Under the pieces are notes generated by a model. The model did no database searches, was not told the origin of the DNA, and saw nothing but the letters and a program-made list of their open reading frames with translations. A DNA stretch of 64,000 nucleotides from Closterium sp. NIES-65 (taxonomy: Eukaryota > Streptophyta > Zygnematophyceae > Desmidiales > Closteriaceae), in NCBI GenBank assembly GCA_948144175.1, contig CANXME010000897.1, positions 1,007,001 through 1,071,000 of the forward strand, in the 5' to 3' direction. Below, piece by piece: positions 1 through 9,700 of this stretch. Positions within the stretch are counted from its first letter, which is position 1; every line of letters starts with the position of its first letter. The position numbers were made by a program, and so were the translations under genes.

Positions 1-1421
1 TAACGCGTACAGGAACGCGTTCTTCACGTCGATCTGACGGAGTGGTAGGTGCCTTGCGGCTGCAATGGCGAGCAGGATTCGAACGGAGGTATGGCGGCTA
101 ACTGGGGCGAATGTCTGGTTGAAGTCGATGCCATGCCTCTGATCGTAGCCGCGAACTACCCAACGTGCCTTGAAGCGCTCGATCGTTCCGTCCGCTGCAG
201 TTTTCACGCGGAAGACCCACTTCCCCGAGATCATAGCCTTTGATCGCCGCGCGGTCGACTAGCACCCAGGTGTCTCATGACTCCAGCGCCTTGATCTCTG
301 CGTCCATTGCTTTGCGCCATTCATTGCTGTGTGGTCCAAAAAGAGCTTCGTGCGGATTTCGGGGCTCGATGACACGTGGTGCCTTCAAAGTTGCGGTGTG
401 AAGCCCAAGCAGCTGCAGTCCTGAGATAGTGCTGTCGTGGCGACGTTGCGGGATGGCTTCCTGTACGTTGTCGTCATTGCTTTCTGGTTCAGGAGGCGCA
501 AGTGGTGCTGTGCCTCTACCGCTTCTGCCTGTTCTGCTTCTGCCTGCTGCGCCCAGGCGCTCGTAGAAGATGACGTCGTGAGCATGAGCGAATTTTTGAC
601 TGAGGAGGTCCAGCACGATCCACGCCTTATACTCGTGACTGATGCCGAGATGGATCCCCCAGCACGCGCGGCTGGCGAATTTGCCAACGGTTGAAGTCGG
701 CGGGCGGTATTGAGCCATGCACCCCCATACGCGTAGCATGGAGGTATCCCCTTTGGTCCCGGTCCCTTTGACGCGCGGGGACAGATTGCCGGTGATGGCG
801 GTGGTCGAGAGTAGGTTGTGCACCCGCACTGCATGGTGCATCGCGTAGGTCCAGTAGATCGGCGGCAATTTCGACTTCTTCATCAGCGCGCGCACCTTCG
901 TCATTAGCGTGCGGTTCGTCCGCTCAGCTACGCCGTGCTGCTGGTGCGCGTAGGGGAGAGAAATGTGGTGCTCGATCCCCTTTTGCGTGAGGTAGGTTTG
1001 CATCTGGTTGCTCCTGAATTCTGTCGCACCGTCAGATTGCCAGATTTTTAGTTTCTTCCCAGATTGTAGTTCTGCGTGCGCCAGCCAGAGGCGAAACATC
1101 TTATAGGCTCTGTCGCGTGACTCCACATTTAGGACCCACACATAGCGCGTTCCAGCGTCAATGAAGGAGAGCGTGTACATTTCGTCCTCGACTCCGCAAT
1201 GCCCCACGTTCAGGAAATCCTTGTACACCTTGTGCAACTTGGGCTAGCAGTTTGTTCCAGGTTCGAGCAGCGGCAACGGTTGGTGGCTCAGCGCAGCTTC
1301 GGGGCAGACGGTGCCGTTGCGCGGATGTGTCGCGCCTCTCACTTCGGAGCCATTAGGACGCAGGAGTGCGCCACGAGCAAAGACGCTTGCGTGGATGCAG
1401 TTTTTTAGCGTTGCGCGTGAA
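1..1421 (-). pseudogene. Copia A integrase core and start of reverse transcriptase (remnant)
   Basis: The minus strand carries an integrase catalytic core: FIDAGTRY, WQSDGATEF and HQQHGVAERTNR supply the D, D and E of the DDE triad, at about positions 1160, 1020 and 930. Toward the left edge follow a polyprotein spacer and the opening of the Copia reverse transcriptase (QIDVKNAFLYA near position 25-55). Upstream, 1250-1421 holds the end of the gag-pre-integrase domain (RATLKNC, VFARG), directly continuous with the piece at 44060-45071 across Gypsy G. Integrase joins cDNA to the chromosome and reverse transcriptase copies element RNA. This is a fossil, truncated by the window edge. Confidence 0.85.
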
Positions 1422-1426
1422 AGGTG

Positions 1427-1804
1427 TGAGAATCTAGGATCGAGCTCAAAAAAGAGAATGAGATTTGAGTCGAATTGAATGATCACCTGGGTACAACACG
1501 AGGCTATATATAGGCTCGACACAAGGCCCCGTAACCAGGTGTTACGCTAAGGTTTCCGCGGGCTGCGTAGCGTCCCGAACAGACCCTTACCGAATTTGGT
1601 AGAAGGCAATTCGGTGGCAACCGAAAAGGCCAGAATTCGGTGCACGTAACCTAGCTCGGTGCTATAACTATAATTAAATATAGGAAAGCACCTAGCCTAG
1701 GAAATCAAGCAATTCATGCATGCATATGATTATCCTATGGTAGAAATAGCATGATAAAGTAAAGGCAAGCAAGCATAGCTGGCATAAGCCGTCGTACTCT
1801 CACA
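1427..1804 (-). repeat. Gypsy G 3' LTR
   Basis: On the minus strand it begins TGTGAGAGTACGAC and ends ATTCTCACA. It is flanked on the left by target duplication AAAGG (1422-1426). It matches 43702-44054 over most of its length; the copies are not of equal length at the inner edge. A TATATATA box lies at 1505-1512, suitable as the LTR promoter on the minus strand. Confidence 0.9.
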
Positions 1805-1822
1805 CGTCCCCCCCTCAAAGCT
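1805..1822 (-). promoter_or_regulatory. Gypsy G polypurine tract
   Basis: On the minus strand this reads as a purine run (TTTGAGGGGGGGA) immediately before the 3' LTR, the expected place for the plus-strand cDNA primer. Confidence 0.75.
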
Positions 1823-3098
1823 GGGTGGCGTGAGATACACCCTGCTTGACAAGATAGTCCTTGAGAGCACGGCGTGCGTTGCCCATATCAGCTTCTGCAA
1901 CCCAACTGTCCTAAGTGGGGTCGTATCCCTTCCAGCGTATCAGGAACTTGAGGGTCTTGCCGCCGCGGCGCCGATGAGAGAGAACGCACTCGATCTTGTA
2001 CTCAGGTTCATCTAGCACAAGAACAGGTGAAGGTGGCAGTAGCTGCCGTCCCTGGAACTGTTGGTTGGGGTCCTTGTAGGGTTTCAGTAGCTGCACATCG
2101 AAAGCATTGTGAAGCTTCCAAGTAGTAGGTAAGCGCAAGCGGAATGTAACTCATGTCACCTGTGCCTCAACGAGAAAAGGACCACAGAAGCGAGGCCGGA
2201 GTTTTGATGGGAGGTGAGACAGGTTCAAGTTGCGCGTGTTAAGAAGCACTTGATCTCCGACTGCTACTGAGTGATCACGTCGCTGACGATCGGCATACTG
2301 CTTCTGGGAGGTTTGTATCGAGATGAGTCGTCGCTGAGTCTTCTCCCATAGCTGCTGCATGGTGGTGACGAAGTCATGTGCGGCTTGGACGTGTGCCGGT
2401 GAGGTTGGCTACTGTGGTGTGAGTGGTTCACGTCCGTAACACAGGAAGAAATGAGTTTTTCCTGTGGCCGCATGTGGTGCGTTGTTTTAAGCGAACTCTA
2501 GGGTCGGTAACTGTGTGTCCCAGTGGCTAACGTCGTCTTTGCAAGCTGTGCGCAGTAACTGCTCAACCACCTGATTGAGTCGCTCTGTCTGTCCATCAGT
2601 CTGGGGGTGGTGTGCTGAAGACATTGCAAGCTTTGTCCCCAACAGTCCCATGAGCTCCTTCTAGAACTTACTCGTGAATTTGGGGTCTTTGTCTGAGATG
2701 AGTGTAGCGAGGATGCCGTGGATGGTGATGATGCGGTCGAAGAAGAGGCGAGCAGTTGCTTCAGCTGTAGCTGTGGTGCTGGTCGGTATGAAGTGACCCA
2801 TTTTGGAGAACTTATCGATGACTACGAGGATGGAATCGTGCCCCCGTGAGGTCGAAGGAAGTCCTGTGATAAAGTCGAGGCTAACGACCTGCCATGGCTG
2901 CTCCGGTACGGGTAGAGGCTGAAGTAACCCTGCTTTTTTCTGCTTGCTACTCTTCATCCGCTGGCACGTGTCGCAAGAGGTGACAAAGTGCTGCACGTCT
3001 GCTGCCATCCCGGGCCAGTAGTAATACTTCGCTATCCCTGCTAACGTCTTGTTGCTCCCGAAATGTCCCCCGTATGGTACGTCGTGAAACTCCTCCAA
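1805..3098 (-). pseudogene. Gypsy G integrase with C-terminal chromodomain (remnant)
   Basis: Minus strand. The zinc-binding H-H-C-C segment of integrase (HDVPYGGH ... CDTCQRM) is at about 3090-2940. It is followed by the DDE core (SLDFITGLP, then LISDKDPKFTS, then the HHPQTDGQTERLN segment at about 2570). Downstream come the Gypsy integrase GPY-like region (RPRFCGPFLVEAQV, about 2160-2200) and a chromodomain around 1870-2030 with YKIECVLSHR and FLIRWKGY. Chromodomains bind methylated histone tails and steer integration. The frame is broken several times; family and domain order are clear. Confidence 0.88.
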
Positions 3099-3173
3099 TA
3101 GGATCTGCTTTAGCGGGGCGTAATTCGGTACCCAAATCTTTCATGAACCCTTCCTTACCGCTAGGTCTTCCTC

Positions 3174-4731
3174 TCACTGTAGCAGCTTCTTCGTCTGTGT
3201 TGTAGTGATCTCTACGTCCACGGAGTACCCATGTTGGAATAGACCCTTGAGCAGAGGGTTCATCTCGTCGAGCTGGATGCCTGCTACATGTCCGGGGCGG
3301 CTCAATGCGTCTGCTTTGTTGTGTAGCCCGGGCTTGTAGATGATGTCGTAGTGGAAGTGAGTTTCCAGGAAGTCCACCCACCGCACCTGTCGTCGTGAGA
3401 GCGTCGGCTGCGACTTCAGGTATTTGAGACTGCAGTGGTCAGTATAGACTGTAGTCTTGGCTCCCTCTAGGTAACACCTCCACGCCTTGAAGGCTGTGAC
3501 TATCGCTAAGGCTTCCTTGTCGTGAATGGGGTGATTCAGTTCTGCTCCGTGTAGTTTCTTACTGAGGTAGGCGATAGGCTGTAACCCGTTCCCATGATCC
3601 TGCATCAACACTGCTCCAACTGCTTGGTCACTCGCATCTGCTTCCACCACGTAGTCCTTTTCTGGATCCAGTAAGATGAGTACTGGCGCTGTAGTTAGTG
3701 CTGTCTGTAGCTGCTCCATGGCTTGCTGATGAGGGGTATCCCATTTGTAGGGCGTATCTTTTTTCAGTAGGTCGGTTAGTGGTGCTGCTATCTTAGCGTA
3801 CTGCGGCGAACCTGTTGTAGTAGTTGGCGAAGCCTAGGAACTGCTGCAACTCTTTCACGTTCTCCGGTAATTTCCAGTTCTTCACGGCTTCGATTTTCCG
3901 CGGGTCCACGTGTACGCCCTCGGCACTCACCATGTGCCCGAGAAACCGCACCTTCTTTAGGTCGAAGTCGCTCTTCGACAACTTCACGTAGAACTTGTTT
4001 TTCCGCAGGATCTCGAACACCTTCCGTAGGTGCTCCACGTGCTCCTTCATGTTCTTGGAGTAGATGAGAATGTCGTCTAGGTACACCACCACGCACTCGT
4101 CCAACAGGGGTCGTAAGATGTGATTCATCTCCGCCTCAAACGTTGCTGGTGCGTTGCAAAGTCCGAACCGCATCACCAAGTATTCGTAGCAGCTGTATCT
4201 GGCACGGAACGCTGTCTTGTGGATCGAGTTGTCCGCCATCTTGATCTGCCAGTAACCCGACCGTAGGTCCAGCTTTGAGAAGACTGTTGCTCCACGCAGT
4301 TGATCGAGTAGGTCGTCTATGCGCGGTATGTGATATTTGTTTTTGATTGTCTGTTTGTTCAGTGCGCGGCAGTCGTTGCACATCCGTAGACTGCCGTCTA
4401 GTTTTGGAGTGAAGAGCACTGGTGCACTGTAGGGAGAGGTGGATGGGCGGATCAGTTGTCTGTCCAGTAGATACTCTATCTGTTTCTTCATGTTTGTCAG
4501 TTCAGTCGAACTCAGTCGGTATGGTGCATGTGAGACGGGTTTCGCACCTGGTTCCTCCACGATCTCGTGCTCGTGGGTGCGTGCTGGAGGTACGCCTGCA
4601 GGTAGGTCGTTGGGCATTATATCCTTGTACTTCTCCAAGACCTCCTTTAGTACTGCAGGATGCTCATAACTCGGCTTCTCCTCCTCTGCTACTGTCATGA
4701 CCAGTGCTAGGTAACCCGTGTTACTCTCGTT
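3174..4731 (-). pseudogene. Gypsy G reverse transcriptase and RNase H (remnant)
   Basis: Minus strand, starting right at the O insertion point. Reverse transcriptase motifs are present: [31 protein letters not shown] and the catalytic [11 protein letters not shown] near 4085. RNase H of the Gypsy type follows (YVVEADASDQAVGAVL near 3620, VYTDHCSLKYL near 3440). These copy the genomic RNA and degrade the template. The upstream neighbour in G is the protease piece at 34132, now 29 kb away because of O. Broken fossil. Confidence 0.9.
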
Positions 4732-4862
4732 TGTCAGAACATTATAGCTTATGCTTTTGTGTAGGCTGTAGTGGGGTATCCCATAGGGGGTACAACCCAA
4801 TTAGGGTTAGTACTTGTACCCACTTCATTCATAGTTCATCCATTCTCATTCTCATTATCACA
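4732..4862 (+). repeat. Copia O 5' LTR
   Basis: Starts TGTCAGAACATTATAG and ends CATTATCACA. It is nearly identical to 34001-34131. It contains the core shared by the whole family: TGTAGGCTGTAGTGGGG, then GTACA, then TAGGGTT and TTGTACCC. Confidence 0.95.
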
Positions 4863-5899
4863 TGGAATCAGAGCAGGTCCCCTCCTAGGGAATGTTCCTA
4901 GGGCCCACCGAAGCGCGCCTCAAGTCGCGCTCCCTTTTTTTTTTTAGCGACCCACCGTGTCGCCTCTAGCGGCCCGTCGCGCCGCCCTTACGGTAGCGTC
5001 GAGCCGCCCTTCGCGGCCCTGCCGCCCTACTTCACGGCCCCGCCACCTACCTTCGCGGCCCCGCCGCCTACCTTCGCGGCCCCGCCGCCCCACTTCGCAG
5101 CCCCGCCGCCTTCCTTCGCGGCCCTGCCGCCTACCTTCGCGGCCCCGCCGTCGCCTACCTTTGCGGCCCCGCCACCTACCTTTGCGGCCCCGCCGCCCCA
5201 CTTCGCGGCCCCGCCGCCTACGGTCGCGGCCCCGCCACCTACCTTCGCGGCCCCGCCGCCTACCTTCGCGGCCCCGCCGCCTACCCTCGCGGCCCCGCCG
5301 CCTCCTACCTTCGCGGCCCCGCCGCCTACCTTTGCGTCCCCGCTGCCCCACTTCGCGGCCCCGCCGCCTACGGTCGCGGCCCCGCCACCTACCTTCGCGG
5401 CCCCGCCGCCTACCTTCGCGGCCCCGCCACCTACCCTAGCGGCCCCGCCGCCACCTACCTTTGTGCCCCCGCCGCCCCACTTCGCGGCCCCGCCGCCTAC
5501 GGTCGCGGCCCCACCGCCTACCTTCGCGGCCCCGCCGCCTACCTTCGCGGCCCCGCCGCACTACCTTACCGGCCCCGCCGCCTACGAACGCCGCGCCGCC
5601 CTGAACCAGCGCCACTGCGCCGCCCTGCACCGGAGCCGCCTAGTAGCCGAGCCGCCCGGGAGCCTAGCCGCCCTGCCGCCGAGCCGCCCTGCCGCCGAGC
5701 CGCCCGGAAGCCGAGCCGCCCTGCTCCCGAGCCGCCCAACAGCCAAGCCGCCAGGCCGCCGAGCCGCCCAGCCGCCGAGCCGCCCAGCCGCCGGGCCGCC
5801 CTACTGCCGAGCCGCCCGACCTGCCCTGCCCGGTGAGCACAACACCACTGTTACTGCGTGCCCTTCCCCTACTGCTTGCACTGCAACACTGTTGTCGTC
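4863..5899 (+). promoter_or_regulatory. Copia O leader: primer site, hairpins, GC-rich minisatellite
   Basis: The primer site TGGAATCAGAGC is at 4863-4874 (Met-tRNA type). The block GGGCCCACC is at 4901-4909. Hairpin 1 (arms GCGCG/CGCGC) is at 4913-4930, a T tract follows, and hairpin 2 (arms GCGAC/GTCGC) is at 4947-4963. From about 5000 to 5580 there is a tandem array with a unit close to 21 bp (TTCGCGGCCCCGCCGCCTAC, with variants). From about 5640 to 5820 a second array is built on GAGCCGCC. GGTGAGC at 5832 resembles a splice donor. Gag starts at 5900. The long frames here on both strands are by-products of the repeats. Confidence 0.85.
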
Positions 5900-6361
5900 A
5901 TGGCTACCCCTAGTGTCCTCGCTTTTGATGCTGAGGGTCGAACCATTGACTTTGAGGTATGGGTCGACGACCTGCAGCTGTTCTTACAGTGCAATAGGGC
6001 GGACGGTCTTTCTCTCTTTGACCTCACCTCTGGCGCCTCTCCTGCCCCTGCTGCTGATGCTGACCCCACTGTTCGCTCTCAGTGGGCCATCCGCGATGCT
6101 ACTGCACGTCTTGCTGTGCGTCGCCACCTGCCTACCACTGAGCGCGCGCACTTTAGTCAGTACAAGAGTGCTCAGACCTTGTATGACGCTGTAGTTGCGC
6201 GCTACTCTTCCCCTGCCACTGCTGCACTGAGCCGCCTCATGCTACCATACCTCTTTTCTGACCTTGCTACCTTTCCCACTGTCGCTGACCTCACTACGCA
6301 CCTTCGCACTAGTGACACTCGCTACCGCGCCGCCCTTCCTGCTGAGTTCTGCGCCAAGAAC
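5900..6361 (+). pseudogene. Copia O Gag, N-terminal part (remnant)
   Basis: Begins MATPSVLAFDAEG, the same start as in N2, N3 and C2. This is the UBN2-type Gag (capsid-like) domain that assembles the cytoplasmic particle. It carries FEVWVDDLQLFLQC and the HFSQYKSAQTLYDAVVARY segment. It is cut within the shared AEFCAKN motif by N1; the target duplication AGAAC is the last five bases (6357-6361). The continuation is at 13339. The start was chosen because four copies share it. Confidence 0.9.
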
Positions 6362-6493
6362 TGTGAGAATAAGCGAACAGGAATGAATGAACTAGCAGTG
6401 AAATGAGTACAAGTAGGAAACCCTAGAATTGTGTACCCCCTATAGGCTAACCCACTGTAGCCTACACAAGCAGAACATATATAATATTTGACA
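6362..6493 (-). repeat. Copia N1 3' LTR
   Basis: Plus-strand ends TGTGAGAATAAGCG and TATTTGACA; pairs with 13207-13338 at all but three positions. The family polypurine tract lies just inside (about 6494-6510 on the plus strand as CACCCCCATAGGC). Confidence 0.95.
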
Positions 6494-6701
6494 CACCCCC
6501 ATAGGCAAAGTGGGGGAGAACAAGGGGTCACAAGACCAGTCAAGCAAAGCAAAGCAAGCTCAGGGTGGATCACAACGTCACCACACAGTCCGAGCACAAG
6601 AGCAGGGCCAGAGGCCAGTTCACATGCAGGAGTACAGACATATATATAAAACTAGACAAGCAAGAGCAGGTATATATATATATGTCACAGTACAAGTGAA
6701 G
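6494..6701 (-). promoter_or_regulatory. Copia N1 3' UTR with AT-stem hairpin and polypurine tract
   Basis: Holds the family 3' block next to the polypurine tract (6494-6600) and an AT-rich inverted repeat at about 6637-6686 whose loop is the conserved CTAGACAAGCAAGAGCAGG (plus-strand reading). Confidence 0.8.
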
Positions 6702-9700
6702 TCAAGTGGAGAGCAAGTGAGGCAAGACAGGCACAAGACCCAGCTGGGTGCAAAAGCGCTGATGGTCACAAGGCGCGAGTGCCTTGGTGAACACATCAGC
6801 AGTGTTGGCCTCAGAGGCCACGTACGCAAGTCGCAACTGACCACGCTGCTGCAGCTCACGAGCAAGGAAGTAGCGGAGAGCAATGTGCTTCGTTCTGTGC
6901 TCCAAGCGCTGCTCTCGACACAAGGCCAGCATGGCCTTGTTGTCTACGTACAGCACTGGAGGAGAACGAGGTGGCTCTCCAAGGTCAGGCAGCAGGTAGG
7001 TGAGCCAGCAAAGCTCGTGTGCAGCCATGGCCCCGGCGTAGATCTCAGCCTCACAACTGGAGCCGAGAACCAAAGACGAGCGAGTAGACCGCCACGAGAC
7101 AGAGCCGGAACCAAGGCTGAAGGTGTAACCCTGTGACGACCGCTGCATAGCCTGGTCGTCAGCCCAAGAAGCGCCCGCGTGGCCGGTAAGGACCACTGGA
7201 CTCCGCCCTCCAAGCACTAGCCCCATGCCCGATGTACTGCACAGGTAGCGCAATACCCTCTTCGCTGCAGCCATGTGTTCTGGTCTGTGTCTCCCAGGAG
7301 CAACATAGCGTGCAAGAATGCTCAGAGGGTATGCAAGGTCAGGTCGTGTGCAGGTCATCAGCTACATGAGGCAGCCAACAAGCTCTGCATACGGACCACT
7401 CGACTCTACGGACTCATCCGAAGGCAGAGCTGAGAGTGAGTGGCGAGTAGGCAGAGGAGTGGCCTGAGGCGAGGAGTACGTGAAGCCAAAGCGCTGAAGG
7501 ACCTGCTGCACCATGTGTGACTGAGTCAAGGTAATGGTGCGGCGTGCTCTGTCCCGAGTGATCTGCAAGCCAAGGTAGCTGCGCAGTTCACCCAGGTCTG
7601 TGCACGTGTGTCTCTTCAGCAGTTCGGACTTCACGTAGGCGAGTCCAGCAGTGTCCGCTGTGGCAAAGACCAAGTCGTCGACGTACACGAGGATGTAGAA
7701 CAGCGGCAGTGAAGTGTCGGTGCGCAGAAACAGCGACGGGTCAGCAGTAGAAGGAGCAAACCCAAGAGCCGCAAGCGTAGTCCTCAGTGTGTCGTGCCAC
7801 TCACGCGGTGCCTGGCGGAGACCGTAGACTGGCCGTCGGAGGCTCCACTGGGTGCCAGGAGGGAAAGTCCCAGTGAAGCCAGGTGGACGGCGCAGCCAGA
7901 TCTCCTCGTGCAGGCTACCCTGCAGGAACGCAGTGCTGAAGTCGAGAGAGTGAAGCTCGTAGTCGCGCTGAGCGGCTATGTGCAGCAGCACCCGAAGAGT
8001 GGTCATCTTTGGGGTGGGAGAGAAGGTCTGAAAGTAGTCAACTCCCTGCCGCTGACTGAAGCCACGAGCAACGTACCGCGCCTTGAAGACAGGTGGAGAG
8101 CCCGGCGGCCGCTTCACCCTGAAGATCCACATGCCACTGACGATGTTCGCCCCAGGAGGGGGAACCGCGTCAACGTAGGTGCCTGTGGACTTCCAGGAAG
8201 CCATCTCTACATCCATAGCTGCCTGCCAGTGAGAGGAGTAGGGACCCTCTTCGGCCTCCGCGTAAGAACGCGGAGTCGGGATGTCTAGTGCATCCGGGTC
8301 TCCCTCAGGGGCAAGCAGTACAGACGCGAGATGAGGTGAAGCAGCCGCTAGACACTGTAACTCCTCCTGCCTGTCCTCTAGGACGTCCGTGCCAAGAGCA
8401 CACTCACCCCCGACGGACGGAGGACAGACAGACGCAGACTCAGCAACAAGACTAGCAGCGTAGTCGAGACGACAGCGAGCAGCAAAGTCAACGAGCTCAG
8501 CGACTAGAGCAGACGCAGCAGTGGACTCAAAAGAGGGGTCAGTGACGACAGTAGCAAGCAGACGCGTGACAGTAGGACTGGCAGCGCGAAGAGAGTCCGA
8601 CTCAGGGTCGGCAAGCGCAGGAAGAGAGGACTCAGGAGGAGAAGGCAAAGGGGCACGCAGAGGAGCAGTGGACGGACGCAGAGACATCCGGTGCGTGCCA
8701 GGGATAGGAGGAGGACGCTGATGCGAACCGCGACCACTAGCGCGAGCAGCACGAACCGGCGACGCGAGACGAGACGCAGGCTCACGACGCTCAGCAGGAC
8801 CTCCAGTAGGACCAGTGTAAGGAGAGGGAGCAGGCAGAGGAGAGGAAGGCTCCAACAGTGAGTGCGACTGGACAGGCTGTGGACACTCTACCGAAGGAGA
8901 AAGACCAAGAACCTGCTGTAGGAGCGGAACGAAGTACGGCCGAGGCCGCGCGGCAGCTCCAGACTCAGCAGGGACAGCACCAGCACCCTCAGCGACAGCA
9001 CCAGCGCCACCAACACCTCCAGCGGCAGGACCTCCAGCAGCACCAGCAGCAGAACCACCGCTAGGACAGACAGCAGTAGTCTCAGCACCAACACCCTCAG
9101 CAGCTCCAGCTCCAGTAGGACCCGCAGGCCCAGCAGCTCCGGGACCGGCAGCACCAGCACCCTCGACGGTCGACGAAGCTCCAGCTCCAGCAGCACTCCT
9201 CCAGCGGCGAGCAAACCACTCGCGCAGCTCCTGTGGAGAGAGGGGCTCCCGGCGAGACGCAGCAGCAGGAGAAACCCCAGGCTCAGCAGCTCCAGACTCA
9301 GCACCCCCAGGCACAGCAGCTCCAGACGTAGCACCCCCAGGCTCAGCAGCTCCAGACTCAGCACCTCCAGGCTCAGCAGCTCCAGACTCCGCACCCCCAG
9401 ACTCAGTAGCTCCAGCTCCAGTAGGACCCGCAGGCCCAGCAGCTCCGGGACCGGCAGCACCCTCAGCAGGCGAAGAAGCTCCACCTTCAGCAGCACGCCT
9501 CCAGCGGCGAGCAAACCACTCGCGCAGCTCCTGTGGAGAGAGCGGCTCCCGCCGAGACGGAAGAACCGGAGAGCCCCCAGGTCCAGCAGGCGCAGGCTCC
9601 GCACCTCCAGGCCCAGCACCCCCAGGCTCAGCAACTCCTGACGTAGCACCCTCCGGCTCAGCACCCCCCGGCTCAGCACCCCCAGACTCAGCACCCCCCG

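Noticed and set aside
4944-5630. Long Arg/Gly- or Pro-rich reading frames on both strands of the leaders
   Set aside because: They follow the period of the GC-rich minisatellite, exist in several frames at once and show no domain.
8500-8800. Leu-rich frames resembling membrane proteins, opposite or out of frame with pol
   Set aside because: They are frame shadows of the Copia spacer and recur at the same place in each copy.
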